DNA from: DATJMJ01 sp035503915
GTDB lineage: Bacteria > Actinomycetota > Acidimicrobiia > Acidimicrobiales > Palsa-688
Length of the DNA: 64,000 bases
Reading direction: 5' to 3'
Assembly: GCA_035503915.1 (NCBI GenBank)
Contig: DATJSU010000049.1
Coordinates: 310,001-374,000, forward strand
Position numbers and translations under genes: made by a program. Shown piece by piece: positions 8,868-16,251 of the stretch (position 1 is its first letter; each line of letters opens with the position of its first letter). The notes under the pieces are model-generated. The model was not told the DNA's origin. It did no database searches and was given only the letters and a program-made list of their open reading frames with translations.

Positions 8868-9175
8868 CAGCGCGCCTCGTTTGGGTGGTCGAGCAGCCAG
8901 CGTCGCAGCAGACGAACGTTCTCCGTTATGTGCACGCTCGCAGGGCAGTTCTGCTCGCACAACCGGCAGAGGAGGCACGAAAAGACGGCCTCGCTCTGCT
9001 CGTGCAGCCTGGCCTTCATACCCAACACGGCGTAACGAAAGACCCGCCGCGGGAGCAGGTCCGTCCCGAGCGGGCACATCGCGCTGCAGACGCCGCAGTT
9101 CATGCAGGCGTCGGCATCGAAAACGCCAAGATGGCCAACTTCGTCATCCAGGACGCGGGAGACGACGGTGCTCAC
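8867..9175 (-). CDS. hdrC: HdrC-like two-cluster ferredoxin subunit
   Basis: A 102-residue protein with two [4Fe-4S] motifs, CMNCGVCSAMCP (about residues 24-35) and CLLCRLCEQNCP (about 67-78), separated by a short helical spacer. This is the HdrC arrangement that passes electrons between HdrA and HdrB. The GTG start at 9175 overlaps the upstream stop (GTGA), and its own stop overlaps the hdrB start, so all three are translationally coupled. Confidence 0.9.
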   Translation of the reverse strand: MSTVVSRVLDDEVGHLGVFDADACMNCGVCSAMCPLGTDLLPRRVFRYAVLGMKARLHEQSEAVFSCLLCRLCEQNCPASVHITENVRLLRRWLLDHPNEAR

Positions 9176-9408
9176 GGCTGCCTCCCCGTTGCCGCGTAAA
9201 GGTAGTAACCGTCGTCGGTGGGTTCCTTCTCCACCGACACATAGCCGTACCGTCGCATCCCCATCATCCAGACCATCACCTCTTCGGCGGGCAGACCGCC
9301 TGCGGCTGCGATGTCGGGCACCGTCTGGGGGCCCGGCCCAAGCAGTTCAAGGAGGCGGCCTCGCACGAGCGGCTCCTCGCGGATGACTTCACGGATGTCT
9401 CGTGTCAT
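9172..9408 (-). CDS. Small winged-helix-like protein between hdrA and hdrC
   Basis: A 78-residue protein (MTRDIREVIREEPLVRGRLL onward) shows a helix-turn-helix-like stretch, TVPDIAAAGGLPAEEVMVWM, then a beta-rich end (YGYVSVEKEP, GYYLYAA). The pattern resembles a compact winged helix but no cysteines or clear DNA-recognition basics are visible. Both ends overlap neighbours (ATGA with hdrA, GTGA with hdrC), so stoichiometric production with the complex is likely. It could be a structural subunit or a regulator; function unknown. Confidence 0.8.
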   Translation of the reverse strand: MTRDIREVIREEPLVRGRLLELLGPGPQTVPDIAAAGGLPAEEVMVWMMGMRRYGYVSVEKEPTDDGYYLYAATGRQP

Positions 9409-11114
9409 CGAGCGACCTCCGCCAATAGGGCGTCGATCACGCCCCGGGCACGGGCGTCGGTGTAACCCGCCAGGTCGATTGCGTCGGTCGCGCATACTGG
9501 GACGCAGGCGCCGCAGCCCTTGCACCCCGCTGCGTCGACCCTCGCCAGCTGTGCTTCAGCCTCCTTGAACAGTGAGATAGCCCCGAACGGGCAGGCTTCC
9601 AGGCATGCCGCGCACCCCGTGCACGCCACCGGCTTGACCGTCGCGACCTGAGGGTCGAGCTCGGCAACCGCCCGTTTCAGCACGGCCCCCACTTGCGTCA
9701 CGGCTGCCATCCCGGAGGCGACGCTCTCGGCCGCCGTCTTGGGGCCCTGGCAGGTGCCGCAGATGATCACGCCGTCAACGACGGTCTCGACCGGGCGGAG
9801 CTTGGGGTGGATCTCGTTGAAGAAGCCGTCACGGCCGACGGGGAGCTTGAGTGCCCGCACCAGTTGGACGTTTTCGCGCGGGGCCATCCCTGTCACGAGC
9901 ACGACGAGATCCACGGGGACCGACAGATCCTCGTTGGCTGTGAGCAAATCGCGTACCTTCACCGTCAGCCGGCCGCCCTTGTGGTCGACCTCGGGGGGAG
10001 CATCGTCAGCGAACTTGAGGTAAACCGAGCCACGTTTACGGGACTGGGTGAGCATTTCTTCGTTACGACCGTACGTACGCATGTCCCGGTAAAGGTGGTA
10101 CTGGCGCGCTGCGGGGTTATGCTCCGCGACGCGCAGCGAAGTATGCACCGCGGCGTTGCAGCAGTACTTCGAACAGTGGGGGTGGGCCGCGTCCCGGCTC
10201 CCTACGCAGTAGATGTAGGCAAGGCTGTTCACTGGCTTGCCCTGGAAACTGAGCGTCCCGTCGCAGGCGTTCAGCATCCGGACCAGCTCAGGGAGTGTCA
10301 CGACCCCTGGTGCCCCGTAGCCGAGCTCGCCTTCGCCAGGCAGGTAGTCGGCGAAACCGGTTGCCACCACGATCTGGCCGACATCCAGACCGATGCGGCC
10401 GGCCGGTGTGCGGACAGCCACACGGTAGTTGCCATAGGTGCCCGACTTTTCGAGTACCTCGGCTCTGGTCAGCACGGTGATCGAAGGCCGGCGCGCGATC
10501 TCCTCGCGCATGCGCTCTATGAGCTCACTGCCTTTCGTGGCGTGCGGGAACATCGGGCCCAGATCGCCGACGCGGCCCCCCAACGACTGCTCCCTTTCGG
10601 CCACGAACACCTCGAGGCCGATGTCGGCAAGTCCGATCGCGGCCCGCATGCCGGCCACGCCGCCACCCACGACGAGCACCGACTGGGTTGTCTCGACGGT
10701 GGTCGGTTCGAGCGGGGCACTCTCACGGGTCGCCGCGATGCCGGCACGCACCAGCCTCACCGCCTTGCGGGTTGCGCCCGCGGGGTCGTCGGTGTGCGTC
10801 CACGAACACTGCTCGCGGAGGTTGACCTGGGTGTACTCGTAGGGGTTGAGCCCCGCCCGCCGCGCCATCTCCCGGAACGTGAAGGTGTGCAGCTTAGGAG
10901 AGCACGACGCCACTACTAGCCCGTCGAGGGAGCGCTCGCCGATATCGGAAATGATCTCCTGCTGGGTCAAGTCCGAGCACGTGAACATGGCGTCCTTGGC
11001 GACCACGACGTCAGCTTCGTCCTTCACCGCGTCGATGACGGCTTGGACGTCGACGTAATCGGAGATGTTCCCGCCGCAGTGGCAGACATAAACGCCGATG
11101 CGCCTCTCGGTCAT
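9405..11114 (-). CDS. hdrA: HdrA-like flavoprotein with C-terminal 2x[4Fe-4S]
   Basis: The protein has 569 residues. The N-terminal HdrA region contains VYVCHCGGNI, ASCSPKLH and NLREQCSW. The FAD site is VLVVGGGVAGMRAA near residue 146. The middle carries YCVGSRD and CSKYCC, as in HdrA. The C-terminus has two ferredoxin motifs, CTGCAACLEACP and CKGCGACVPVC. In heterodisulfide-reductase complexes this subunit distributes electrons through FAD. Here it lies in a DsrE/TusA operon, pointing to sulfur-carrier redox chemistry rather than methanogenesis. Both ends overlap neighbours by 4 bases. Confidence 0.92.
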   Translation of the reverse strand: MTERRIGVYVCHCGGNISDYVDVQAVIDAVKDEADVVVAKDAMFTCSDLTQQEIISDIGERSLDGLVVASCSPKLHTFTFREMARRAGLNPYEYTQVNLREQCSWTHTDDPAGATRKAVRLVRAGIAATRESAPLEPTTVETTQSVLVVGGGVAGMRAAIGLADIGLEVFVAEREQSLGGRVGDLGPMFPHATKGSELIERMREEIARRPSITVLTRAEVLEKSGTYGNYRVAVRTPAGRIGLDVGQIVVATGFADYLPGEGELGYGAPGVVTLPELVRMLNACDGTLSFQGKPVNSLAYIYCVGSRDAAHPHCSKYCCNAAVHTSLRVAEHNPAARQYHLYRDMRTYGRNEEMLTQSRKRGSVYLKFADDAPPEVDHKGGRLTVKVRDLLTANEDLSVPVDLVVLVTGMAPRENVQLVRALKLPVGRDGFFNEIHPKLRPVETVVDGVIICGTCQGPKTAAESVASGMAAVTQVGAVLKRAVAELDPQVATVKPVACTGCAACLEACPFGAISLFKEAEAQLARVDAAGCKGCGACVPVCATDAIDLAGYTDARARGVIDALLAEVAR

Positions 11115-13819
11115 GCCTGCACGACCTTGTGCTGCTCGAGGTACGCGGCCGCTTGGGCGACGGCGGCACCGGCGTGAAGGATCGACTCCGGTATGTCGCG
11201 CGGCCCCGAGGCCGCCCCCGCAACGAAGACGCCGGGGATGCTTGTCGCACCCGGGCTGAAGTCTTCGTCCACTTCCTGGATGTAACCGTGCCCGTCCAGG
11301 GCTAGTTCCATCGGTTCGAAGAACGCTGCCGCATCGGCGTTGGCGCGTACCCCAACCGCCAGGACGACCAGGTCGTACTCGGCCTCGGAGACCATGCCGC
11401 CATTGTCGATGTCCTCGTAGCGCACTACGAGGTCACCGTTGTGCTGTTCGGTGATCCCAGCGACGCGCCCTTTCACAAAGTTCGTGCCCATCGCCTTCGC
11501 CTGCTCGAAGAACTCGTCGTAGCCCTTGCCCGCGGCGCGGATGTCGATGTAGTGCACAGTCACGTCAGCGAGCGGCAACGCACCCATTATCAGTTGGTTC
11601 TGTTTGAGGGAGTACATGCAGCAGAACTTGGAGCACAGCGGGTTGCCTACGGTCTCGTCGCGCGACCCGGTGCACATCACGTAGCCGATGCGCTCGGGCA
11701 CTTTGCCGTCGCCGGGGCGCAGGACTGTGTTGAACGGCCGCGTGGGAGCGAGCAAGCGCTCCATCTGAGTGCCGGAAACGACGTTCTTGTAGCGGCCGTA
11801 CCCGTACTGCGGCTTCAGCTCGGCCGGGAAGAGCTCGTAGCCGGTCGAGATGACAACGGTCCCGACGTCGATGTCCAGATCCTCGTCCCGCATCTCGAAG
11901 TCGATCGCGTCCGCGGGGCAGGCTGCGACGCACTGGTGACATTCGGAGCACACCCCGCAATCGAGGCAGGCGCCGGCAGCGGAGCGGGCCTCGGCTTCAG
12001 TCAAAGGTCCCTCGACTTCGGCGAAATCCTGCGGCGTTGGCGACATCCGCAGCCCGTTCAGAACCCGAGCGTGACGCGAGTAGCTGGTTTGGCGAGACAG
12101 CACGTCGGCGTGCTCCACCGCAGGGAGCGGCTCGGAGGGCCCCGTCATGGGGAGGCCCTGGAGCCACCGGTCGACCATGTAAGCGGCCTTGCGGCCCTGC
12201 CCGACGGCCTTTGCGATGGTAGCTGGGCCGGTTACGGCGTCACCGGCCGCGAACACACCTACAACCGGGCTCTTCATGCTTGATTGTTCGGCGACCAGGG
12301 CCCGGGAACCACCAGGCGCAAGCTCAGGGAAGGTGGTCGTGTCGGCACCCATGCCTATGGCAACAAGGACGTGGTCGCAACGGATCTCGTCACTGCCGGC
12401 CTCCCCGTAGCGCGGGGCGAACTTGCCCTGCGCGTCGAGGACCGACAGGCAGGGCTTCAACTGGACGGACTCGACGTTGCCGCTACCAGTGAAGCCAGCT
12501 ATACCCCACCTGTCGTGAAGGCTGATCCCCTCCGAGCACGCCTCGGCGACCTCCCACTCGTGGGCTGGCATGGCACCGCGGGCCTCAAGGCATACCATAT
12601 GGACCTCTTTTGCGCCGAGCCTGCGCGCGCTGCGAGCGGTGTCGATCGCGACGTTGCCGCCCCCGATGACGGTGACAACCTTGCCCGTGAAATCGGGTGC
12701 TGCCCCGAGCTTGATGTCGCGCAGGAAGCCAAGCGCGCTTTGCACGCCTCCCAAGTTGTCTTCTCCGTTAACCCCGAGCCTGGCTGCCTGCGGCGTCCCC
12801 GTGGCGACCAGGACTGCATCAAAACCTTCCTCGGTACGCAGCTTGCTTAAGTCCTCGACACGCGCCCCGGTCGCAATCTCGACGCCGACGCCGGTGAGGT
12901 TGGCGATGTCCGCTTCGACGACTTCCACCGGTAAGCGGTACGAGGGGATCCCGAGGCGCAACGCGCCGCCTGGCTCAGCCTCCGACTCGAAGACCTTGAC
13001 CGCATAGCCGTTCCTGGCGAGCAACCAGGCAGCCGTGAGCCCTGTGGGGCCGGAGCCGACGATGCCAACCTTCTTGCCGTTGGGCTCGGGTACCGAGGGC
13101 GCGGCAACCGGGTTGGCCGCGTGGTGGTCGGCTATGAACCTCTTGACCCGCCTGATGGGAAGGGTTCCTTCCAGCTCCGAGAGGGTGCAGGCTCCCTCGC
13201 AGGGTGCGTAGCACGCACGGCCGAGCGTACCAACGAGGGGGGTCGCCTCGAGGACCAGTTCGAACGCCGCCTCGTAAAGGCCGCTGCGCACGAGCGACAT
13301 GTAACCATGAGCCTTTATCCCCGCCGGGCAGCCGGAACTGCAGGGAGAGGAGCCTGCCCGATCGATAAGAGCCTTTTGCGGGACGGCTTGCGGGAACGGG
13401 ATGTACGCCGCGTGGCGGGCGACGAGGTCGCCGTTGAACTGGTCGGGCACTGAAACAGTGCACGCCAGCTCGCATAAATGGCAGCCGGTGCAGCGAGCGG
13501 CGTCGACAAAGCGCGCCTTGCGGTGCAACCGCGCCCGGAACCCGCCGCCTGGTTGCTCGGAGATGCCCTTGACCTCCGAGCCCGTGAGGACTTCTATGTT
13601 GGGGTGGTGCGCCGTCGCTCCCATCTTCGGAGTCGATATACAGCTCGCGCAGTCGAGAGTCGGGAACACCTTGGAGAGGAGGATCATCTTGCCGCCGATG
13701 CTCGGGCCCTTTTCGACGACGAGCACTCGGTAACCCATGTCGCCCAGTTTCAATGCCGATTCCATCCCGCCAATGCCGCTCCCGACTACGAGCGCGTCGT
13801 AGGCCCCCTTGACGCTCAC
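11111..13819 (-). CDS. hdrA: HdrA-like protein with inserted GltD/NfnL-like NADPH-FAD module
   Basis: The protein has 902 residues. An N-terminal HdrA flavin motif (VVGSGIGGMESA, residues 12-23) is followed by Cys57/Cys60 and a CxxCxxCxxxC cluster at 110-120. Residues ~155-555 form a complete glutamate-synthase-small-subunit-like module. It has SSPCSSGCPAG and CYAPCEGAC cluster cysteines, FAD site VGIVGSGPTGLTAA (~252), NADPH site VVTVIGGGNVAIDTA (~381) and GDAVTGPATIAKAVGQGR. A six-Cys cluster region (618-634) then leads to the HdrA C-terminal half with CTGSRDE and CSKFCCMY. Known relatives connect NAD(P)H to Hdr complexes, possibly by electron bifurcation. It starts one base after the mvhD stop. 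Confidence 0.9.
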   Translation of the reverse strand: MSVKGAYDALVVGSGIGGMESALKLGDMGYRVLVVEKGPSIGGKMILLSKVFPTLDCASCISTPKMGATAHHPNIEVLTGSEVKGISEQPGGGFRARLHRKARFVDAARCTGCHLCELACTVSVPDQFNGDLVARHAAYIPFPQAVPQKALIDRAGSSPCSSGCPAGIKAHGYMSLVRSGLYEAAFELVLEATPLVGTLGRACYAPCEGACTLSELEGTLPIRRVKRFIADHHAANPVAAPSVPEPNGKKVGIVGSGPTGLTAAWLLARNGYAVKVFESEAEPGGALRLGIPSYRLPVEVVEADIANLTGVGVEIATGARVEDLSKLRTEEGFDAVLVATGTPQAARLGVNGEDNLGGVQSALGFLRDIKLGAAPDFTGKVVTVIGGGNVAIDTARSARRLGAKEVHMVCLEARGAMPAHEWEVAEACSEGISLHDRWGIAGFTGSGNVESVQLKPCLSVLDAQGKFAPRYGEAGSDEIRCDHVLVAIGMGADTTTFPELAPGGSRALVAEQSSMKSPVVGVFAAGDAVTGPATIAKAVGQGRKAAYMVDRWLQGLPMTGPSEPLPAVEHADVLSRQTSYSRHARVLNGLRMSPTPQDFAEVEGPLTEAEARSAAGACLDCGVCSECHQCVAACPADAIDFEMRDEDLDIDVGTVVISTGYELFPAELKPQYGYGRYKNVVSGTQMERLLAPTRPFNTVLRPGDGKVPERIGYVMCTGSRDETVGNPLCSKFCCMYSLKQNQLIMGALPLADVTVHYIDIRAAGKGYDEFFEQAKAMGTNFVKGRVAGITEQHNGDLVVRYEDIDNGGMVSEAEYDLVVLAVGVRANADAAAFFEPMELALDGHGYIQEVDEDFSPGATSIPGVFVAGAASGPRDIPESILHAGAAVAQAAAYLEQHKVVQA

Positions 13820-13820
13820 G

Positions 13821-14261
13821 TCAGGCGCTCATCTTGGCCAGCGACTCGGTGAAATCGAGCACCTGTCTCGTGAACGGCTCGGCGCACACCGAGCAGATCG
13901 CGGCCAACCTGAGGCGGCGGCCGTCGATCCCTTCAGCCGCCAGGAGGACCTGAGCCTCATTCACGATGCGCGCTGAGCGTTCGCTACAGTCGGGCAGGTA
14001 GCCGCACTCGTCGCCGTCGGAGGCGATGAAGACACCGTCGAAGCCCTGATGGAGGGCGTAGAGGATCCACGCAGGCTTGATCCCGCTCGTGCAAGGCAGG
14101 CTGATTACCACAACTTCCGGCGAGTAGTGCATGTGCGAACTGCCGGCCAGGTCGATCCCGGGATCGGAAATGGCGTTGGTCGACCAGACGAGCACACGTG
14201 GCGCGTGCGCAGGCCCCCCTCGCCCCGCCCCTGGCTTAGCCGGGAGCGTCCGGGCCGTCAT
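13821..14261 (-). CDS. mvhD: MvhD/FlpD-like iron-sulfur electron-transfer subunit
   Basis: This 146-residue protein matches the FlpD/MvhD family (hydrogenase delta subunit). It has LPCTSGIKPAWILYALHQGF, DGDECGYLPDCSER and a C-terminal AAICSVCAEPFTR. In methanogens this family docks hydrogenase or formate dehydrogenase onto HdrA. No hydrogenase is present here, so it probably links the GltD-HdrA fusion to the rest of the complex. ATG 14261 overlaps the tusA-like stop (ATGA). The cysteine pattern differs from archaeal MvhD, so cluster type is uncertain. Confidence 0.83.
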   Translation of the reverse strand: MTARTLPAKPGAGRGGPAHAPRVLVWSTNAISDPGIDLAGSSHMHYSPEVVVISLPCTSGIKPAWILYALHQGFDGVFIASDGDECGYLPDCSERSARIVNEAQVLLAAEGIDGRRLRLAAICSVCAEPFTRQVLDFTESLAKMSA

Positions 14262-14524
14262 TTCGCCCGGCGGATGAACACGCGGTCGTAGCCCTGAGCC
14301 TCCGCGACACCGAGGAAGCCGTGGCCCACCTTCTTCGACCACGCCTCGACGTCGCGCTTTGTCTGGGTATCGCTCGACCACAGTTCGAGAACTTGTCCGA
14401 TGTCAATGCCCCCCATGGCTTTTTTCGCTTCGAGGAGCGGGCCGGGGCAGGCTGCGCCCCTCGCGTCCACGACCTTGGCCGTGCCAAGTGCTCCCGCGTC
14501 GGCGTCGTTCAGTAAGATGCTCAT
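14258..14524 (-). CDS. tusA: TusA-family sulfur carrier (second copy)
   Basis: An 88-residue protein with the TusA signature DARGAACPGPLLEAKKAM, whose CPGP cysteine carries the persulfide. The C-terminal half has the expected beta-alpha pattern (DTQTKRDVEAW, GHGFLGV). It is followed by mvhD with a 4-base overlap and preceded by dsrE with a 13-base gap. It differs clearly from the other copy at 14912-15154, suggesting division of labour rather than recent duplication. Confidence 0.9.
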   Translation of the reverse strand: MSILLNDADAGALGTAKVVDARGAACPGPLLEAKKAMGGIDIGQVLELWSSDTQTKRDVEAWSKKVGHGFLGVAEAQGYDRVFIRRAK

Positions 14525-14537
14525 CAGTGGCTCCTCG

Positions 14538-14906
14538 CTAGTAGACCAGGCAATTGGTCGCCGACGTGATCTCGGCTACGAAACGGGCGGACGCGACGAC
14601 CTCGGTCCCATCCACGAATTCGCTCTCGTCGATGCCGTGGCTCTTGAGGCAGGGCGCGCACACTAAGAAGCTCGCGCCAAGCTCCTGCAGTACCGGCAGG
14701 AGCTCCCCGAGCGGCGTGAAGCCGGGGGCGGAAACCCCTTCCGCGACCCCTTTTTTCATGAGAAGGCAGCCGTCGGCTTGGAAGCCCATCACGACCTCCA
14801 CGTCGGAGGCCAGCGCGGCTCCCGCGAGGGCGAAAGGGATCGACGCGAGCTCGGGCTCGTCGGGCCCGTGCGTCACCATGAGCACAAGCTTCTCTACCTC
14901 AGCCAT
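14538..14906 (-). CDS. dsrE: DsrE-family sulfurtransferase-like protein
   Basis: A 122-residue DsrE/F-like alpha/beta protein with LVLMVTHGPDEPE at the N-terminus and the cysteine region FLVCAPCLKSHGI near residue 82. Members of this family pass sulfane sulfur between TusA-type carriers and redox enzymes in the cytoplasm. It begins 5 bases after the tusA stop within the operon. Which Cys is active cannot be assigned from sequence alone. Confidence 0.85.
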   Translation of the reverse strand: MAEVEKLVLMVTHGPDEPELASIPFALAGAALASDVEVVMGFQADGCLLMKKGVAEGVSAPGFTPLGELLPVLQELGASFLVCAPCLKSHGIDESEFVDGTEVVASARFVAEITSATNCLVY

Positions 14907-14911
14907 GTTTG

Positions 14912-15154
14912 CTACGCCTTGCGCAGGAAGAACGTGAACTCTGTGCCGCCGTCGTGCGACGCCACCAGCTCGTTACCGGTGCTGGATGCCCATGCCGGCA
15001 CGTCGGCAAGAGAACCCTTGTCGGTAGTCACCAATTTCACGACTTGGCCGGGCTCGAGGGTCTTCATGAGCTTCGCCGTCTTCACGATCGGCATCGGGCA
15101 CAGCAGGCCGCGGGCGTCCAGGACGGTGTCCTCTTGCACCTGCGTACCTCCCAT
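14912..15154 (-). CDS. tusA: TusA-family sulfur carrier
   Basis: An 80-residue TusA protein with DARGLLCPMPIVKTAKLM; the CPMP cysteine is the persulfide carrier. The C-terminal LVASHDGGTEFTFFLRK strand pattern is typical. The ATG at 15154 has an AGGAGG-type site (plus-strand complement cctcct at 15161-15166) and follows the dsrE2 stop by 11 bases. Upstream reading frame beyond this ATG lies within dsrE2 and is discounted. Confidence 0.92.
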   Translation of the reverse strand: MGGTQVQEDTVLDARGLLCPMPIVKTAKLMKTLEPGQVVKLVTTDKGSLADVPAWASSTGNELVASHDGGTEFTFFLRKA

Positions 15155-15165
15155 CAGAGACCTCC

Positions 15166-15765
15166 TTAGACAAAAAGGGTGACGTTGGCCGTGCGAGCAG
15201 CCGCCAGGAACGCCGCCGCGCCGGCGAACTCGACCCCTTCTATGAAGTCGCTCGCCGCGTAGCCGAAAACTTCCATCGTCATCTGGCACGCCACTAGGCG
15301 AACCTCGAGGTCGCGGGCGGCCTCGAGGAGCTCGCGGACAGTGGCGACATTCCGCTTTTGGAACTTGGATTTCATCATCTTGGTGGCCATAGGGCCCATC
15401 CCGGGCAAGCCGAGCACGGCATTGGGCATAGGTACAGGCATGGGCATTGCCGGGTTGCCGAGCGGCGAGACCTTCAAAAGGCGTTCGTAGTCTTTGTGGA
15501 TTATGTTGAGGCCGTAAAACGTGAAGAATATCGACGCGTCCATTCCCGACGCGGCAGCCGTCGTTGCCAGGATGAGGGGCGGGTAGGCCCAGTCGAGGGT
15601 GCCTTTGGAGGCGATTATGGCAGCGGTGTTCGCCCCGGGGTCGCGGCTTGGGCCCCGGTCGAGCTCGGAGCGGACGATCCGGCGGACATCGGCTTCGCTC
15701 AATGTCGCGCCCGCGTTGCCCTGGTTCAAAACCGGTGCTGTTGCCTGTCCCGCGATGTCTCCCAC
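15166..15765 (-). CDS. dsrE2: DsrE2-family protein, first gene of the hdr-like operon
   Basis: A 199-residue DsrE2-type protein. TAAIIASKGTLDWAYPPLIL and FFTFYGLNIIHK begin the domain, a Met/Pro-rich loop follows, and the conserved Cys is in LVACQMTMEVFGY, then a SDFIEGVEFAG tail. DsrE2 proteins are inner-membrane-associated or cytoplasmic sulfurtransferases found with hdr-like and rhodanese/tusA genes. The start is a GTG at 15765 with weak ribosome site. It is divergent from the cstR-like gene, with a CstR-type operator at 15836-15851 between them. Confidence 0.87.
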   Translation of the reverse strand: MGDIAGQATAPVLNQGNAGATLSEADVRRIVRSELDRGPSRDPGANTAAIIASKGTLDWAYPPLILATTAAASGMDASIFFTFYGLNIIHKDYERLLKVSPLGNPAMPMPVPMPNAVLGLPGMGPMATKMMKSKFQKRNVATVRELLEAARDLEVRLVACQMTMEVFGYAASDFIEGVEFAGAAAFLAAARTANVTLFV

Positions 15766-15835
15766 GCTGTCAGTTTGTGACTGCGAGCCACGCCCAGCCA
15801 GGGCCTCTGGTAAGTCGGCCTAGGGCCTATCGGCT

Positions 15836-15880
15836 CTACCCTGCGGGGTATGGTGTCGGTACGCCTACCTGCGCTAGAAT
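15836..15880 (+). promoter_or_regulatory. CstR/CsoR-like operator and cstR promoter
   Basis: CTACCCTGCGGGGTAT (15836-15851) matches ATACCC-N4-GGGTAT with one mismatch. It lies between the divergent dsrE2 operon and the cstR-like gene. A TAGAAT at 15875-15880 is a plausible -10 for the plus-strand gene, with the operator just upstream of its -35 position. No convincing -35 was seen. Confidence 0.7.
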
Positions 15881-15919
15881 GGTTTCACAAAATTGACAAA
15901 AGGACTTTCAGGAGGATCT

Positions 15920-16189
15920 GTGGAACTGGACCCGTCGGCGCTGAGCGACGTGACGAAGAGGCTGCGGAGGGTACAGGGCCAGATCGGCGGCATCATCCAG
16001 ATGATCGAGGACGGCCGCCAGTGCACGGACGTGCTGACCCAGCTCGCGGCAGCTTCCCGCGCGCTTGATCGTGCCGGGTTCAAGCTCGTCGCAACGGGGC
16101 TCCGCCAGTGCCTGTCTTCCTCGGGTGACACCACGGGCAGCGTGCCGAGCGAGCAAGAGATCGAGAAGCTGTTCATGTCCCTCGCCTGA
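15920..16189 (+). CDS. cstR: CsoR/CstR-family (DUF156) persulfide-responsive repressor
   Basis: An 89-residue all-helical protein with the family core VTKRLRRVQGQIGGIIQMIE. Cys35 (DGRQC) and Cys64 (LRQC) are kept, but the His of the copper-sensing H-x3-C motif is replaced (Gly60). A two-Cys, no-His pattern fits CstR-type sensors, which form di- to tetrasulfide bridges when exposed to persulfides and release DNA. The GTG at 15920 follows AGGAGG by 4 bases and is preferred over the TTG at 15893. Adjacency to dsrE2-tusA-hdr genes and the shared operator support the assignment. Confidence 0.88.
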   Translation: MELDPSALSDVTKRLRRVQGQIGGIIQMIEDGRQCTDVLTQLAAASRALDRAGFKLVATGLRQCLSSSGDTTGSVPSEQEIEKLFMSLA

Positions 16190-16251
16190 GGGCCACCAGG
16201 AAGATCGCTGACTCGGTCAGAGGCGACGGCACTGGCTGGCTGCCCGTCGAG

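Noticed and set aside
9693..10919. 408-codon open frame on the plus strand
   Set aside because: It is antisense to hdrA, which has clear Fe-S and FAD motifs; the frame's product is His/Arg/Gly-rich with no family features, a usual GC-rich shadow.
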